Source: Hyposmocoma kahamanoa (Eukaryota > Arthropoda > Insecta > Lepidoptera > Cosmopterigidae). Taken from it: a stretch of 64,000 bases of DNA. The translations under genes were made by a program, and so were the position numbers. Location: assembly GCF_003589595.1 (NCBI RefSeq), contig NW_020654810.1, positions 22,173,976-22,237,975 of the forward strand, in the 5' to 3' direction. The notes beneath the pieces are model-generated. The model saw only the letters and a program-made list of their open reading frames with translations. It was not told where the DNA came from and did not search any database. Positions 9,331 to 22,543 of this stretch are shown piece after piece; the stretch's first letter is position 1; every line of letters starts with the position of its first letter.

Positions 9331-12000
9331 TTTTTTTTTTTTTTTTTTTTTATCGTGAGGAAAATGCGTTACGCATTCCCCGCCGCTGGGAGACGGCGGG
9401 GATATGTGGGACTCTCTCCTGGGGACTATGTCGATCCCCAAGAGCATACCCACTAAAAACCTCACGATGTTCCTGCGCGCACCTGGCGCCGGAGCCGCGG
9501 GGTCCCTTTCAGATGCTACCGCGACTCCGGTGGTGCTGGTCCGCCTTTGGGCGGACCCCTACACCATCGCCCCCTTAATCATGGGGGGCGACCTACACGG
9601 AGATGCCCCGGAACATTTGGGGCATCTACCGGCGGCGGAGGCCTGTGCAATGCAGGGGCAGGGTCTCCCAACCCCGCACCCTGCTGGCCTCCGCTGATGG
9701 GACGCAGGCGGTCGGCAAAGAGCCGTCGCGTGCGTCCTCTCCGCCGACGCCGAATGGGGTCCGAAAGGGCGCTGTCTTCGCGGACCCGTTCGGCTGTCTC
9801 CTTCTGCGACATCACGTCCTCGCAGAAGGAGACCATCGCCTGCCATGACCTCTCGCTTCCCAGCATGGCTCTAACTATGCTGGGCAGTGAGAGGTCTCGT
9901 CCCACCACCTCTACGAGATCCCGGCGCTGCTGGCTCCAGGTCGGGCACACCTCCAAGATGTGCCTCGCCGAGTCTGTAGCAGCGCCGCACTCGTGACACT
10001 CCGGGGTCACCTCCCTCCGTGCGATCTTGTGCAGGTAGTCACCGAAACAGCCGTGTCCGGTGAGTACCTGAACAAGACGGTAGGTGAGGGACCCGTGCCT
10101 CCTCTTTCTCCAATCGGCCAGTACAGGGAGCAGCGCCTGGACGGTGCGCTCCCCGTATCTGGCCGATCGGAGTGCCTCCTCCCACCCCGCCTGGACGGCG
10201 GTCTTGGCGGCACGCCGAACCCCCACTAGCTCCTCTAGTGTGGGGCGCTCTCCACGTGCCCTGGCTTCCGCACGGCACCTGTAGGTCTGCTCGAGGACGG
10301 ACGCCTCGAGCTCCCAGGGTGCGGATCCAGCCAGGGCGCATGCCGCCGCTCCGGAAACCGTCCGGTACGCCCGAATCGCCCTCACCGCCATTAGCTTCTG
10401 CGGTCTGCGCAGAAGCGGCCGCAGTCTGGTGGTGAGGGCCTCCGCCCAGATGGGCGCCCCGTAGAGGGCCATGCTCCGTATGACGCCAGCATAAAGCCGA
10501 CGACATAGGGAGCTGGGTCCCCCCACGTTTGGCATAAGGCGCCCAAGCGCCGCCGCGGCGGACACGAGTCGCGGCGACAGCCGGTGGAAGTGCTCTTTGA
10601 AGTTCCACCGGCTGTCCAGGGTGAGCCCAAGATACTTTATATGAGGGCTCACCCCGACCCTCCTTCCTCCCACCTCCACCCAGGAGCCGGGCGGAGGCCC
10701 TCGACGGAGGCCATAGAATGCTATGACCTCTGTTTTGTCGAAGGCGACCGTGAGCCCCAGCTCCCCAATGCGGCTGACCACTAGGGCGCTTCCCTCCGTG
10801 GCCAGTCGCGACGCTTCCCCCCAATCCCGCCCCCGGGCGTAGACTAGAGTGTCATCTGCGTAGCAGATGACACCCAGTCCAACGGGGAGAGATCCTCGGA
10901 GCACGTAGTCGTATCCGAGGTTCCACAATAGCGGGCCCAGAACCGAGCCCTGTGGAACCCCGCGGCACATGCTCCGCTCCCTCATCTCCCCGTTCCGGTC
11001 AAAGAAGGAGATCTTCCTCCCGGTGAGGTAGCTCGACACCACCTGCCTCAGATATTGAGGCAGGCGGTGGAACTTTAGGGCCTCCTCGATGACGGAGAAC
11101 GGGATACTGTTGAACGCGTTGGCGATGTCCAACGAGACCGCCACAACAATCCCCCGTTCCGCCTTGGCCCTCCTCACCTGTCCCCTTAGCTCCGCTATCG
11201 CATCGATGGTCGAACGCCCAGCCCGAAATCCGAACTGGTGCGACGACACATCGGGGCCCACACTGTCGAGGTGCTCGATGATGCGGGCAGCGAGCACTCG
11301 CTCGAAAAGCTTACCCGCCTCATCGAGCAGCACGATGGGCCGATACGCTGATGGGGACTCGACCGGACGCCCTTCCTTCAGGAGGAGGCAAAGGCGGCCC
11401 TCCTTCCACACCTGGGGGAAGCTCCCCGACGCCAAGCTGGCATCGAAGAGCTTCAATACGCGTTCTCCCAGGTGTTCCAACGCAAGTGCCAGGACTTTCC
11501 CTGGCACACCGTCCGGACCGGGGGCCTTTCTTGTGGCTCTGAGCCGGTCCGCTGCCGCCTTTAGTTCCTCCTGTGTGACTGGAGGAACTGTATCGACCTG
11601 TTCCGGCTCCGCAATCGGCGGAGTCATGGAGGAAGGAGAGAAACTCTCATCCCCCTCCGGGAACAGGCCAGCCACCACTTGATTGAGGAGCTCCGTCTCC
11701 ATCGTCTCGGCGGGGGGCGCCCGGTGCTGCAACTTGTTGCGCACCATCTTGTACGGGCGCCCCCAGGGGTCCCCATCCAACGTGGCTAGGAACCCCTGCC
11801 GGGCCAGATCTTGGGCCCGGCTTATGCCGACTCGGAGCTCCTCTTGCGCCGCCCTATAGGCGGCGTGGTGGATTTCCTCCTCCTGGGGCGTGTGACGCCT
11901 TCTGCGACACCGCTTGTGCGCCCTCCGCGCGGCGTTGCTGGCGGATCGCAGAAGCGCGAGCTCGTGCGTCCACCAGTAGACCTCCCTCTTGTTGGGAAAC
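9331..12000 (-). mobile_element. TRAS/SART-like (R1-group) telomeric LINE, 5'-truncated
   Basis: Minus-strand element with poly(A) tail (poly(T) 9331-9351) next to TTAGG units. Its other end is cut inside ORF2, between endonuclease and RT, directly against four more TTAGG units at 12000-12020. It is much richer in GC than its surroundings. A perfect 8-bp stem (CCCCGCCG/CGGCGGGG) sits near 9377-9402, just before the tail. Such elements use an endonuclease specific for (TTAGG)n and normally sit in telomeric arrays. Confidence 0.92.
9579..11998 (-). pseudogene. ORF2 of TRAS/SART-like LINE (reverse transcriptase, no endonuclease)
   Basis: One uninterrupted frame; the coding reading continues to the truncation point near 11998 (VYWWTHELALLRSA, typical of the EN-RT linker of R1-group elements), so no real start codon is present. 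RT motifs in order: APGPDGVPG, YRPIVLLDEAGKLFE, FGFRAGRST, SLDIANAFNSIP, GVPQGSVLGPLLWN, CYADDTLVYARG and KYLGLTLD. The C-terminal part carries a CCHC-like zinc knuckle (CHECG...H...C) characteristic of R1/TRAS-type ORF2. Stop at 9579. The frame is intact, but loss of the endonuclease domain and ORF1 makes the copy defective. Confidence 0.93.
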
Positions 12001-12020
12001 CTAACCTAACCTAACCTAAC
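12000..12020 (-). repeat. Interstitial telomeric repeat, four units
   Basis: CCTAACCTAACCTAACCTAAC at the truncated end of the TRAS-like element, then ordinary AT-rich sequence. Confidence 0.9.
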
Positions 12021-12228
12021 GTACTAAATTGTGAGACGAACAATATCCGCTAGGGTCATTATTGGTATTTTATTAAAGTTAACATCATAATTCAATCTTT
12101 ACTGTCTCGCGCGGTAGACTTTAAATATCCAAAACCTACCGCGTCCATTATTGCCCTGTCACTTTGAAACAGTCTTTCTAATACAGTAATATAGTTATAT
12201 ACACGCACACATTCAAACGCACATACTC

Positions 12229-12426
12229 AACATAGCCCCGCACTAGGGAAAACCTGTGTCGCGGGTGCCATGGACACACACATAGACAACCACAAATGAC
12301 ACCCAAACTCACGAGGGAAATAAATGTAGGCCATACAAATGTTTCTCCCGGCCCGGGAATCGAACCCGGGACCTCTCTCTGCGTGGCAGTCTCTCTGCAT
12401 GGTAACCGTTCGGCCACGGCGGCAGT
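12229..12426 (-). mobile_element. tRNA-derived SINE family S1, copy 1
   Basis: On the minus strand: a tRNA-like head with A-box-like TGGCCGAACGGTTACC and B box GGTTCGATTCC, followed by a body with 'ttgtatggcctacattta', 'ctcgtgagtttggg' and 'agtgcggggctatg'. About 200 bp. Other copies: 32983-33138 (-), 51664-51864 (-), 62265-62428 (+) and an interrupted one at 27563-27770 (-). Confidence 0.8.
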
Positions 12427-12716
12427 TACTTTCATCTTTAGATTTCCTTTTCTCCCTCATTTCTTCTTCTTTTTCTTCTTCGCTATCCTCTCAATGCGTG
12501 TAGGTATCTTCCAATACACGCTATTTGTTTAATATCTGATAAATTTAAATTAAATTGTCTTATATTCATTTCTAGCGGAATTATTAAGGAAAATACGGAT
12601 AAGTGGATGACCTTGTGCTACAAGGTACTACTGTTTATGGAATATGATTCAAAGTCTGTAGGTCACGATCGGGATTAAGGACAAATGTTGACCAACAATG
12701 ATGATTACTTCCACAG

Positions 12717-15700
12717 TTTGCCGGCTGTCTGATCGTGATCATCCTTCTGGAGCTGTCGGTGGGTATAGCTGCAGCAGCACTACGTCCACAGATCGAAGGC
12801 TCGATGAAGACCCAGCTGCGTGCCTCCTTCATCAAGAACAAGTCCACGAAGGAAGAGGATTCCACATATGTTGAATTCTGGGACCGCATTCAGAGCACTG
12901 TAAGTAACATGTTTAAAGCAAAAATTGCTCAACCTTGATTGAAAAGGCTTTGTCCAACATATCCTATCAGTAGATTTCAATAGGTAGACGTGTTCAAGAA
13001 TTTAGGCTTGTTTTGATAATGTTTTCAAGATTCTACGAGCAAATGTAAGTTGTTGTAGGTAATAGAAATTGGTGTCAGAAAACATTTCAGTCAATTCCGT
13101 GGTATGTATAATAAAACATCCATAATTTTGAAGGAAAACGGAAACGGATTTGGTTTATATCAATTCCAGAACCGTAATTTGAAATTGGAAATCAACAGAT
13201 TGTTCGCGATATATAATTCCACAAATTAGTTAATTAGTTAAACCAATTGAGTTCACCTCACAAACTGTTTCAGCTCCAATGCTGTGGAGTTACTGGCCCG
13301 GACAACTATGGATCCTCTGAACCTCGCCTGAACCCATCCTTCAGCTGCTGCCCTCAGACCTCGGATGTCCAGAACACTGCTCGCGCTAACTGCATCAGCC
13401 AGGCGACATATTACACTGAGGGATGCGAGGATAAGATCCTCATGACCGTCCACAGCGCTGGGTTGACGGTTATTGTTTGCGGCATCCTGTTTTGCTTCTT
13501 GGAGGTCAGTTGATACATTTCTCATTTCAAAAAAGCAACAAAATGGGTATATCAGAGCTGATGGTCACGATGATTAAAAATTGAGTAATTGCAATAATTA
13601 TTTTCTTCATGATTGAGAAATTTGTAAGATCTGCTTACTCGATCTATAGGTCTGTTGCTAAAAGCGATAGCCACTGTCAGACAACAGACTGGTTCGAATC
13701 TAGTTGCATAGAATAAATTTTCTAAGGGAGTCACCACATTTATTAACGTTAAATCGCATTAAGCCGGTCAGAAAAAGCTTTATGGCCATGGACGTACGAG
13801 CGAATAAGACGTTGTGAGTTTCGCATCGGTTCAAACGAACGCGGCGCGACACAATACGGCTACGAATCTGCTTCCTGCGAATTTCCGATCGCGTTTACAT
13901 CAGCATGCGCTGATGACGGCGAATCCTGGTTTAGAAAGAATCGGCTTAATGCGATAAGTGTGGTTAAACACGATCACATCAAAACGATTCCACGTTAACA
14001 AGTTTGGTGACATCCTAAACGCGCAATGAACAAAATATTACTAAGCTCTAAAGGTTCGCATGCAAGCGTCGTAGTTTTGCGATGTTAACACGTTTTATAA
14101 ATATGCTATAGCAGTAAAGCTTGGTTATGACTCTAATTTGAGCCTGGTAATTATAAGCTAACTTTGACCTTCCCTCGTTCCAATTTTCAACTGACCCGGG
14201 CTATAAAGATTAACTGATGAGATAGAAAGTTCGTGCTCGTATTAGAATCTAGAATAGTGGAATATTTTTCCACCTGAATAAATTTACACAAAGTTTTTCT
14301 GAGAATCCGGTATGAACTTAAGGCTCAGTTTACATCGTCGCGGAAGGGAATGGATGCGAGTTTTTGTAACCAAAGCTAATGAACTTTATGTCAATTGTGT
14401 AATGTACAAACTACAAACAGAAATTTCGGGTCTTTCATAAGGCGCCGTTTCATTCTGTTAATTTGTAGGCAAAGTAATTTAATAAATGCCGTAAATCGAA
14501 ATTCTCAAACGTAATTATTGCGTTTCTTTTACTCGGAGTATTCACTAAAGACCAAATGAAAACATTACTACATTTACGTACTTAATTTATTTCAAAAACA
14601 GAGGTTACAAACATTAAACGGAAACTTTTTATAAACTAATTACATAATAATCATATTATTTGTCTTCAATTTTCAAGAAGGTTTCCTTTACTGTGATTTG
14701 TTGACTGAAGAAAATGTATGATCACTGCTATTTTGTTTTCGTTTTTTTGTAATCCTGAAAAAACGAAGTATAGACACGAGTCAAAATAACAGGTCGCGTG
14801 TCTTGAGGAAAATTCGTAAGCAGTCTCGGGAATTCTCGTGGCTGTAGTATAATACATATCTAGTTTGTACGATACAGGTGATCAATGATACACAAATTAA
14901 TATAAAATTTATTACGCCATGTACAATTTCGTTACAAAAATCAGCTTCTATTTCAATTAATTCCAACACGTCAACATTTTCTCCTCGTTTTCCAAATACC
15001 AAATTCTCAACTTTGTGACTTTGGAGCTGTGAGATCCCTACTTTTTACGAGGTTAAGCAAGTTGATAATTTGTTCTTTTATACATATCTGAATTAAACAC
15101 CTCTAAAATCTGTTTAAATATATATCTTTCTATATCATATTCAGCTAGATGTTTACATATAAAATCATTTTGACATATTTATCAGAGTTCTTAGGTTATC
15201 GTGATTTTTTAAATTATTGTAGTATATATAAAGCTTTAAATGGCAAAGATCTGAGGGGAGGCATAAGTTAGCAAGTCAAAACCGGAACGCAGTAATGCTC
15301 ACATTACTGCTTGACGGCAGAAATAGTTACGGTGGCAGTACTTCTCTGGACCACTTCTTTCACAAGAAGCTCTACTACTATTCAATTGCGATTGCCGTAC
15401 TAAATAAACTACTAAAATAAATAATAATAAATAAAGAAAACTAAAACAAACCACGTTTTTTTCGAATCTAAAAAGTAGAAGTAAATTGAAATGTTCTTTG
15501 ATAAATAAAAAAGTAAGATATTTAAACTTCTGTGACTATAGATTCAGAAAAGGGTGGTTTGTAACTGGTTTATGACTTTTCATCTCAGTCAGCTTGTGCC
15601 CTTTAAATGAGAGATAAATTTAAAGAGATGAACATTCTTATACTAACGTCACAGTACATCTAAGAAAATGTTAATTATGTTAAGAAAAATATAATTTTTT

Positions 15701-17483
15701 TTATGAAAAATAGTGACAGACATAATATTAATACGAGGAATAAAAATAAACTAGCTGTTCTTGACAGTCGTATGCTTCTATAATAAGATTCCGATTGATA
15801 TTCACAATTTGCCATTTACGAAGTTTAAAACTATTGTAAAACAAAAACTTTATACTAAAGGTTATTATGCAACTTCTGCGTACTTGGATGACAAAAATCC
15901 GTGTTAGTGACCCGTTTAGCTCTTTCAGGTATTCTCGGTCTAAGATGTTTAAATAAAATATTGTAATGATAAATGTATTGAAATGTATATTCACAAAGTT
16001 CAACCCCTAGAGTTTCTTGCTCATTCTTTTCAGGGACATCTGTCTACGAATGAGCAGTTGAGTTTAATCAGTATGAGGATTTCAAGTTCAATTTGCTTAC
16101 CTATGAAATAAAGATTACTTGACTTTGACTAAAGAGTCCGAAACGTTGTTTAGTTTGAAAAAAACGAGAATCAGATCCGAAATAAAAAAGTTGTATTTAA
16201 TATATTTAATTCGCTTTGATTGTCATCCCTGACCACGTCGTTTATATTAATCGTAGAAATAAACAAATTCTCTGTTATAGAAAGTAAAAGTCTAACAATA
16301 TATAGAATTTCACTAGATATTTCTAGAATCTATTTATTTGCCATATCGTGGTACTGGCCTTTTGAACAATCGATATTGTTTTCACGCTATTCGGTGTGTT
16401 GTGACATGCAAGTGTGATTTATTACGTCTAGAAAGGACTTGTGGGGATTGGCCTACACTAAACTTGCTTTACAAACTATTTGAGCGAATGAAAGGTTGTT
16501 TTTGCTGTGTAATAGGAAATATTAATGTCTGGAAATATCGTTCTTGTCAGCACTAATGAACGTATATATAGATCATAAGAATTCTGAATCAAACAATGTA
16601 AATAATTACTTTCCTTTAAGTTTGAAAGCCTCCATTTGTGAAATAGTTACGATGTACAAATGTCTGAATAATGAAAGAAATCGTGGTCAGTTCTGTCCGT
16701 TCTGTCAGAGTTCCTTGTGAAAGAGGTCGTCCAAGGAAGTTCTGCCGCATTGCCTATTTCTGCCGCCAGAGCTTATGTGAGCATTACTGCTTTCCGGTTT
16801 TGCTGGTGAAGCTACAGGCATATGAGACTTGTCAACTTATGTCTCAGGGCGATGGACGTAATAGAAGTGTTCCTCAGATCTTTGCGATTTGAAACTCTAA
16901 GTGACACCGCAACTGCTATGGACAGGGCGTGTCTCTAAACACCAGGCGCACGCCTTGTTCATCCCGCTGCTTGTGGATAGCATTCTCTTCCAGCTAACCT
17001 TAACCAAAGATTCGCCAAAATGCTTCTAAGATATATAGGTAAAAAATATTGAATTTTGTGAACAACGTTCATACTGGCCACCAGAACGTTCAATATGAAA
17101 AAAAGAATTATTTTTATCGTCTTTTGATTTCGAGTAAACGTTCTCTGGTACATGTTGCTAGTAGTTCGTAAAATATGAACGTTGTGGTCATATTCAACCT
17201 TTTTTGCGTACCTATCAATAAGTCCATGAGTGTATAAATGTAAGGTATAGATAAATCTCTAAAATGGTAACTGTTAGCTTATTTTAACCGATAGACTACT
17301 AGGTACAAGTAGCAAGAGTATAAATTCAGGTTATAGTTTGTACCTTCTATGAAAAATTGGTTTAGTTACATCGATTCTTGCTTGTAACCTGATCATCTTT
17401 TTTTACAGATTGCAGGAATCATTCTCGCCTTGTGGCTGGCCCATGCTATAAAAACCGAAGGCAAGAGTCGGGACTCCGCTTAA
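12717..17483 (+). CDS. Tetraspanin A, 3' half (three exons)
   Basis: Four-pass membrane scaffold protein of the tetraspanin family, which organises membrane microdomains. Exons 12717-12899 (183 nt), 13274-13504 (231 nt) and 17409-17483 (75 nt with stop TAA) are bordered by AG/GT signals (ccacag|, |gtaagt, tttcag|, |gtcagt, ttacag|) and all join in phase 0. They encode 162 residues: third membrane segment (FAGCLIVIILLELSVGIA), large extracellular loop with CCG, SCC, a lone Cys and GCED (six cysteines), and fourth membrane segment with a short tail ending KSRDSA. Exons for the N-terminus and first two membrane segments were not found and may lie left of the window. The last intron (3.9 kb) holds repeats. 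Points tail-to-tail with tetraspanin B. Confidence 0.9.
13752..13957. mobile_element. Small palindromic MITE-like repeat in tetraspanin A intron
   Basis: Ends read 'cgcattaagccg' at the left and 'cggcttaatgcg' at the right, i.e. inverted. The CpG-rich interior contrasts with the AT-rich intron. No clear target duplication. Confidence 0.5.
15250..15390 (+). repeat. Interspersed family R, partial copy (forward)
   Basis: Retains the hairpin GCAGTAATG..CATTACTGC, then 'ggcggcagaaatag' and 'tggcagtactt' in diverged form. Family R is defined by a shared ~300-bp sequence present in at least a dozen places in the window. Confidence 0.6.
16120..16190 (+). repeat. Decayed GAAACGTC-motif fragment
   Basis: 'gagtccgaaacgtt' followed by 'tttgaaaaaaacg' and 'gatccgaa', a degenerate match to the 42695 and 6828 copies. 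Confidence 0.3.
16695..16975 (-). repeat. Interspersed family R, copy (reverse)
   Basis: Runs from 'agttccttgtgaaagag' through a degenerate hairpin and 'cttgtcaacttatgtctcagg' to 'caccaggcgcacgcc'. Reverse orientation relative to the copy at 30755. Confidence 0.65.
17045..17225. mobile_element. Imperfect palindromic repeat, copy 1
   Basis: Contains 'ccagaacgttcaat' and, inverted, 'taaacgttctctgg', plus outer 'gttcatac'/'tatgaacg'. Matched by a second copy at 43935-44115. Confidence 0.5.
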
Positions 17484-20400
17484 ATAGTCTAGATCCAGAC
17501 TCAATTAGTATTCAAGGGTTTAAATCGATGGACTAAATTGACCGTGGTCCTGAATACGCTATAAGACGTGATTGTAATGTGAAATCAAGAAAATCACCTA
17601 GAGATTTTAATGGTATCTTTAAAAACGAGAAGACTTAACGAACTTGAAAATTTTTTTCCGAAATATCGTTTATTCGAATTTTCATTACACCGAAAATCGA
17701 ATTATAACGAAACAGTTGTTCTTTCAGGATATGTTGAATGTTTATCGCAAAGACACGATTATGTTCGGTTAGGTTTAAAAGAAAAAATATTTTCCTCTCA
17801 AAATTACTTTCGAGGTTATGAAATTTCGACCAAACGTTATTTCTGGCAAATGTCATTTCGGATAGGTAACCCAGCAAACGTTTTCATTTTATATGTAAAT
17901 TTTAGAACTATCAAAAGCAACGAAAAAATCTTTAGGTGTCATTTTCACAAAACTATTTCCAATTAACAATGTTTATAATAATTAATACTCAATAGTATAA
18001 TAAGCTTCGTAAGTGTCATTATAGCCCATTGATGTGAACACCGTACTTTAGATGTAAGTAAATAGTTTGCTATAGTGTAAGTGCACGTACCTTTAATTAA
18101 GTATTTATTTTCTTAATGTAGTGTGTTTTGTGGATGCTTGTATTGTTTGTGATCTACTTTTAAGTTAATTGTCAAATAGCTGTAGTAACATTATCGAAAC
18201 AGATTTGTCACAAAGAAACGTCATCATCTCGTAACGGAAACTAAGGAATGTCACCATCTCCTAAAGTGAAGGACACTGACTGAGATTTAAAAAACGAGGT
18301 TTAGTTCGACAAAGTCAAAATGGCGATCTTCCTTACCTTAATCTTAAATTATTTGGCTCGCTATAAAAGTTATAATTATACTTAGTCGAAGACAAAGTTT
18401 GTTTTATGAATTTCAGCCCTAAACACGTCATCTCCTAAAGTCAAAAATACTAAGAAATGTCAACGTATCTTAAAGTAAATGGCACTAAAAAGTGTCTTCT
18501 TGTTTTAAATAGATGGTGATTACACTCTCTCGTGTTTTAAAATCTTTATTTATTTCACTGATGTAGGAAAAGCCTTCTACTTTTATGCTAATATGATGTC
18601 GATAGTATATTATTACTTGTAGAACTCTAAAAATAGAGAGAGAGGTAAAAAAATTCATTAGTATGTAAACGTGTGGGATTTGATTATTGAATGCATGTTA
18701 TAATAAGCGACCACGTTTTAGAATTTTTGTAGGATAACCTTAATAAAACTTCTTTGAGTATTGTTTATTTTCAAGATTAAAAAATCGTCGCGTGTAATGC
18801 ACTGAATTTGAGTTGGTGCTGTTGAATTTACTTTTCAAATGATTAGTAAAAAAGCTTTACTTTGTTTTCGTTAATATTTTTATATATTTTTCATTGAGAA
18901 GGTTTTTAGTCAACATAGAAGATGATCAGAATCATCGAATTATTATTAGTTTAAAGTAACCAAAGCTACTACGTTTGTGTGTATTATTAAAAATTAATAT
19001 TTAGAATTCTGTTTAGTATTAGTGTTGCTAGAAAATAATTAAAATCGAAAACTGAGTTATCACATTTAAGGGTTTTAAGTGTACAGAAATAAAGATAATC
19101 AGATTTTTGTTGTGTGATTTACAAATGTAAGATAGAAATCTAAACGGTTAAAATTTTCACTGTCAGGTTTTTCTTTTGTTTTTTCTATCTCTAACGCGAG
19201 ACTTACTTTGGAATGGAAAATAAAATTTTATGGCAATATAGGTCAGGGTTTCTTTATTAACGTGTGGTCTATGGATCGCTAAGAGGTCCGTGTAATGAAC
19301 GCCGGGGGTCCATAGTGAGCGTACCTAACATAATGCATTAATATAAAAATTTGTACACAATATGTTAAGAGTAAGTAGGTTCTGTGCGCGTGTCTTCTTT
19401 GAATTTTTGCTCCCTTTGAGATCGTCAGTTATTGGACTGAAACAGACGCGCGTCAATGGAAACCACGTGCCTTTTTTCTACGTCATATTTTCGGAAAGGG
19501 TTCGTGGGCTCTTTGAAATTTTGAGAGGGGTCCATGACTAGAAAAAGGTTAAAAAACACACTGCAACTTTGGAATACAAAGTGATCCATAAAATTTAAGA
19601 ATTATGTCTTCAAAAAAGTACGCATAGGTACTACAATTTTCATGTTATTTTATTTGTTTATATAAATAAGTATTTTAAGCAATTTTCTTTAGAATTAAGA
19701 TGGCATTTACTAGTCACTAATTGTAATAACAGATTACCTCTGAATCCCTATATTCGGTATGAATACAAGATATTTAATCAATGTTATTATTTAGAAGTGG
19801 CATAAACTAAACTTATTATTCAATGACTACATAGTATTGTAACTGACATCATAATTATCGGCGTATCTTTCAAAAACTTACAAAATTTTCTTAAATTCGA
19901 ATAATGACGTGATTTTGTTAAAATAATATTTTCCTTTTATGGACTTCATTGCTTAGATAATATATTGCGTTCCATTTCAAGTTTAAAATTTTCATTCCTT
20001 AAATTTAAAAAATCAGGTATTCTATTTCCTCTTATCCTCTTAGTAATATTAAAATAGTGTTCTAAATGTTGTTATAGATTTTTCTTTAATAAAATATCGG
20101 TGTTGAAAGGTTTCTTTGTTTATTAGATCCTTTTTCTTTAATATTTAAATAGTGGCGGCATTTCACTAGTGCTATTGGGCGTTTAATGTACTTGAAAAAA
20201 TATTTTATGTACAGATAAACACACAGCCACTGACAAATATGACCGTTTATACATGGAGCTAAATAAGGAGTCAGAATAATGAATATGCCCATAGTGTGGA
20301 CGGTTTACTTGCATATTTGCCTCCTCTGATGTGCATTGAGAAACCGACCAGCAGCGCACGGCAATATGAATTTGGTGCTTGCTGTACTTGTCGAATAGGT

Positions 20401-22543
20401 AAACGAGGCAAATACTTTGTCACACATGCTGTCTACACATGGTGATTGTTGCCATGTGAAGAGTCACCATAACGAGGATTGTAAGTGAAAGTTTAGTAAT
20501 AACACCTCGGTGAAGCGAAAAGCAAAAATAATTATTAGCTCGTCGAAGCACCAAAATCTCGATCACCGCAGGAAATTCTGCTTGTTGGTTATTTATCGGA
20601 CACATTTCAGCATGTGTTCGCAGTATCTTTTCAAATTAGTTCCCCTGAGGTGAGTGAGCCGTTTCTCCTATAGCTAAATGAACTCTCCATTCTTATGTCG
20701 TTGAAATACCATTCATTGGCATAAAGTGCTTTACTTCGTCCTTCCTAATGCTTACGGACTGGAGTATATTACCAGGACCCCGATTCAGAACACTTCGACA
20801 TTTTAACAGAATAGTTCTATTGGATATAGTTCTCGAATCGAAGGGCGCTTTCCGAGCTGTTCAGAACATTTGAGATAAAGGTTCAATTCGGATTCGGATA
20901 CGATATCGTTATCCAACAGCGTTTATGGAGTCAATAGGTGAAATAGATTATATGAAAAATAAAAATCCTTTTATATACATTTTTCAGATTTTAAAGGTCT
21001 ATAGGAATGCCTTAGCCTTGCATTAAAATAAATTTATAAAATTTAATAAAATCCGGACTGTATTTAAAATAATAAGAGATTACATACATGCTTTGTAAAC
21101 AATAAGACTTTCGGCCCCTTTCATTCGATAACTGTCTTCTGAATAACGTTTATAGCCTTTGCCGGTCGAGAAGTTCGAGTAATCGCACGGGTGTGACGTC
21201 ATTTCCGTTAGGCTTCGAATACGACAGTTTGACGTTCGATTCGGGTGTTGTGAATAAAAATGAAAAGAAATCGTACGATATGAAATCGAATCGGTCGACA
21301 ACTGAGTTATCGCAAGGTTCTGAATTGACCCAGGCCTGTGTTTCCCCAACAGTACAATTTAGGACTATTCCAAGCTTGTGTGAATACCCTTTTTTAGACG
21401 AACGCGTACCATCACAGGTTATATTATGATAATGTAATATCAGATTGGTGAATCTATTATTTATATAAAAAATACCTCTCGCTACTGGAAACCTGTATGT
21501 CGAAGTCTACCAGTGTAAGCATGTAAAGACCTCAACACAAATGAGGCCAGTGTGGCGTAGTAAGGCCCAAATACAATTTTATTTATTTATTACTCACAAA
21601 AGCACCTCTATAATGGGGAGTGAAGACCTTTAAGAATTGTGCCACCGTCACGCCTCCACCGTCGCACCTCCCGGCAATATTGTAAAACCCATTCCAACAA
21701 CCTCGATGCGTGGCATTGTAAAACGCACGCACGGGCAATACGTTCGATCCTGCAAGATGTGGAATGGTCTCCCTTCTGAAGTTTTTCAAAAAGCTTGTCA
21801 ACGCATAGGCAGCTCCTCTGATGTTGTTGTCGTCCATGGGCGAAGATGACCACCTTCCATCAGGTGGCTCGTCCGCTCGTTTGCTTTCTACTTTAAAAAA
21901 CCATTAAACAAATGTATAATGGACTGATGATTTAGATGATAATGAATGGTTGTTAAAATATACTGAGTGCTTCTATTCTCTCGCAACGTTATGTTCCAAG
22001 CGGTAGTCACATTTTGTTTTCAAAATTGACATTTCGAAAGTCATGCTGAATTTATTTAAATTTACAAAGTTAAAAATGTAACAAGTGTTTGAAATTCATT
22101 TATGTCAAGAAAAATAAAACGCATTTTTTTGTGTGAAAAGCAAATTTTGTTTATATCATAAATTGAACACGTAACGTACCCTAAATGTCTTATAGTTTAC
22201 TTAATTAAATGTTATATTGTGCATACACATATATTTTATTATCTAATGTTGAAGTTCTCACATTAAATGGGAATGTCCTGAAATTTGTGTTTAAAATATA
22301 GTGTCCCTACTTCTAAGTGATACAATGTGTTCGTGATCATAGATTGTACGTCAGACCCTCATAAAATACTCTACAACAATTTTTTAATGTGAATTCTGAT
22401 GCGTTAAGTTTCAAAACTTTGAAATCAATTTGACAGGTCAAAATTTTTAATTTTTTTTTGTAGAACGTAACATCTCCGTAGCGATCCCTTCACTTCGTCA
22501 CCACTTTTAAGTCCAAGTTGGTAAATATTTATTTTTTCTCCAG
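17484..22543. other. 3' flank of tetraspanin A and intergenic AT-rich sequence
   Basis: Starts with the probable 3' UTR of tetraspanin A. No gene recognised. 18180-18490 holds three diverged copies of 'gtca(c)catctc.taaagt'. A decayed hAT-like sequence may lie at about 19242-19560 (inner end 'aaaaaggttaaaaaacac.ctg'), but no 8-bp duplication was found. Confidence 0.4.
21637..21875 (+). pseudogene. Decayed LINE ORF2 C-terminus
   Basis: The frame includes RSCKMWNGLPSEVFQ, resembling the MWNxLPxxVF motif near the C-terminus of Jockey/CR1-type LINE proteins, then drifts out of frame. The following 'ccttccatcaggtggctcgt' is typical of the downstream end of such ORFs. Confidence 0.55.

Noticed and set aside
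9404..11682. Many + strand and alternate-frame openings across the TRAS-like element
   Set aside because: Shadows of the minus-strand RT frame, which alone shows ordered RT motifs.
15728..16003. 91-codon minus-strand frame in the tetraspanin A intron
   Set aside because: Some resemblance to degraded LINE C-termini, but no motif firm enough to support a call.
17610..17966. 118-codon + strand frame after tetraspanin A
   Set aside because: Lies in the probable 3' UTR/flank, overlaps an 80-codon frame on the other strand, and shows no domain or homology that I recognise.
19242..19560. hAT MITE
   Set aside because: Right inner end resembles hAT (aaaaggttaaaaa), but the left end is poor and no 8-bp duplication is seen.
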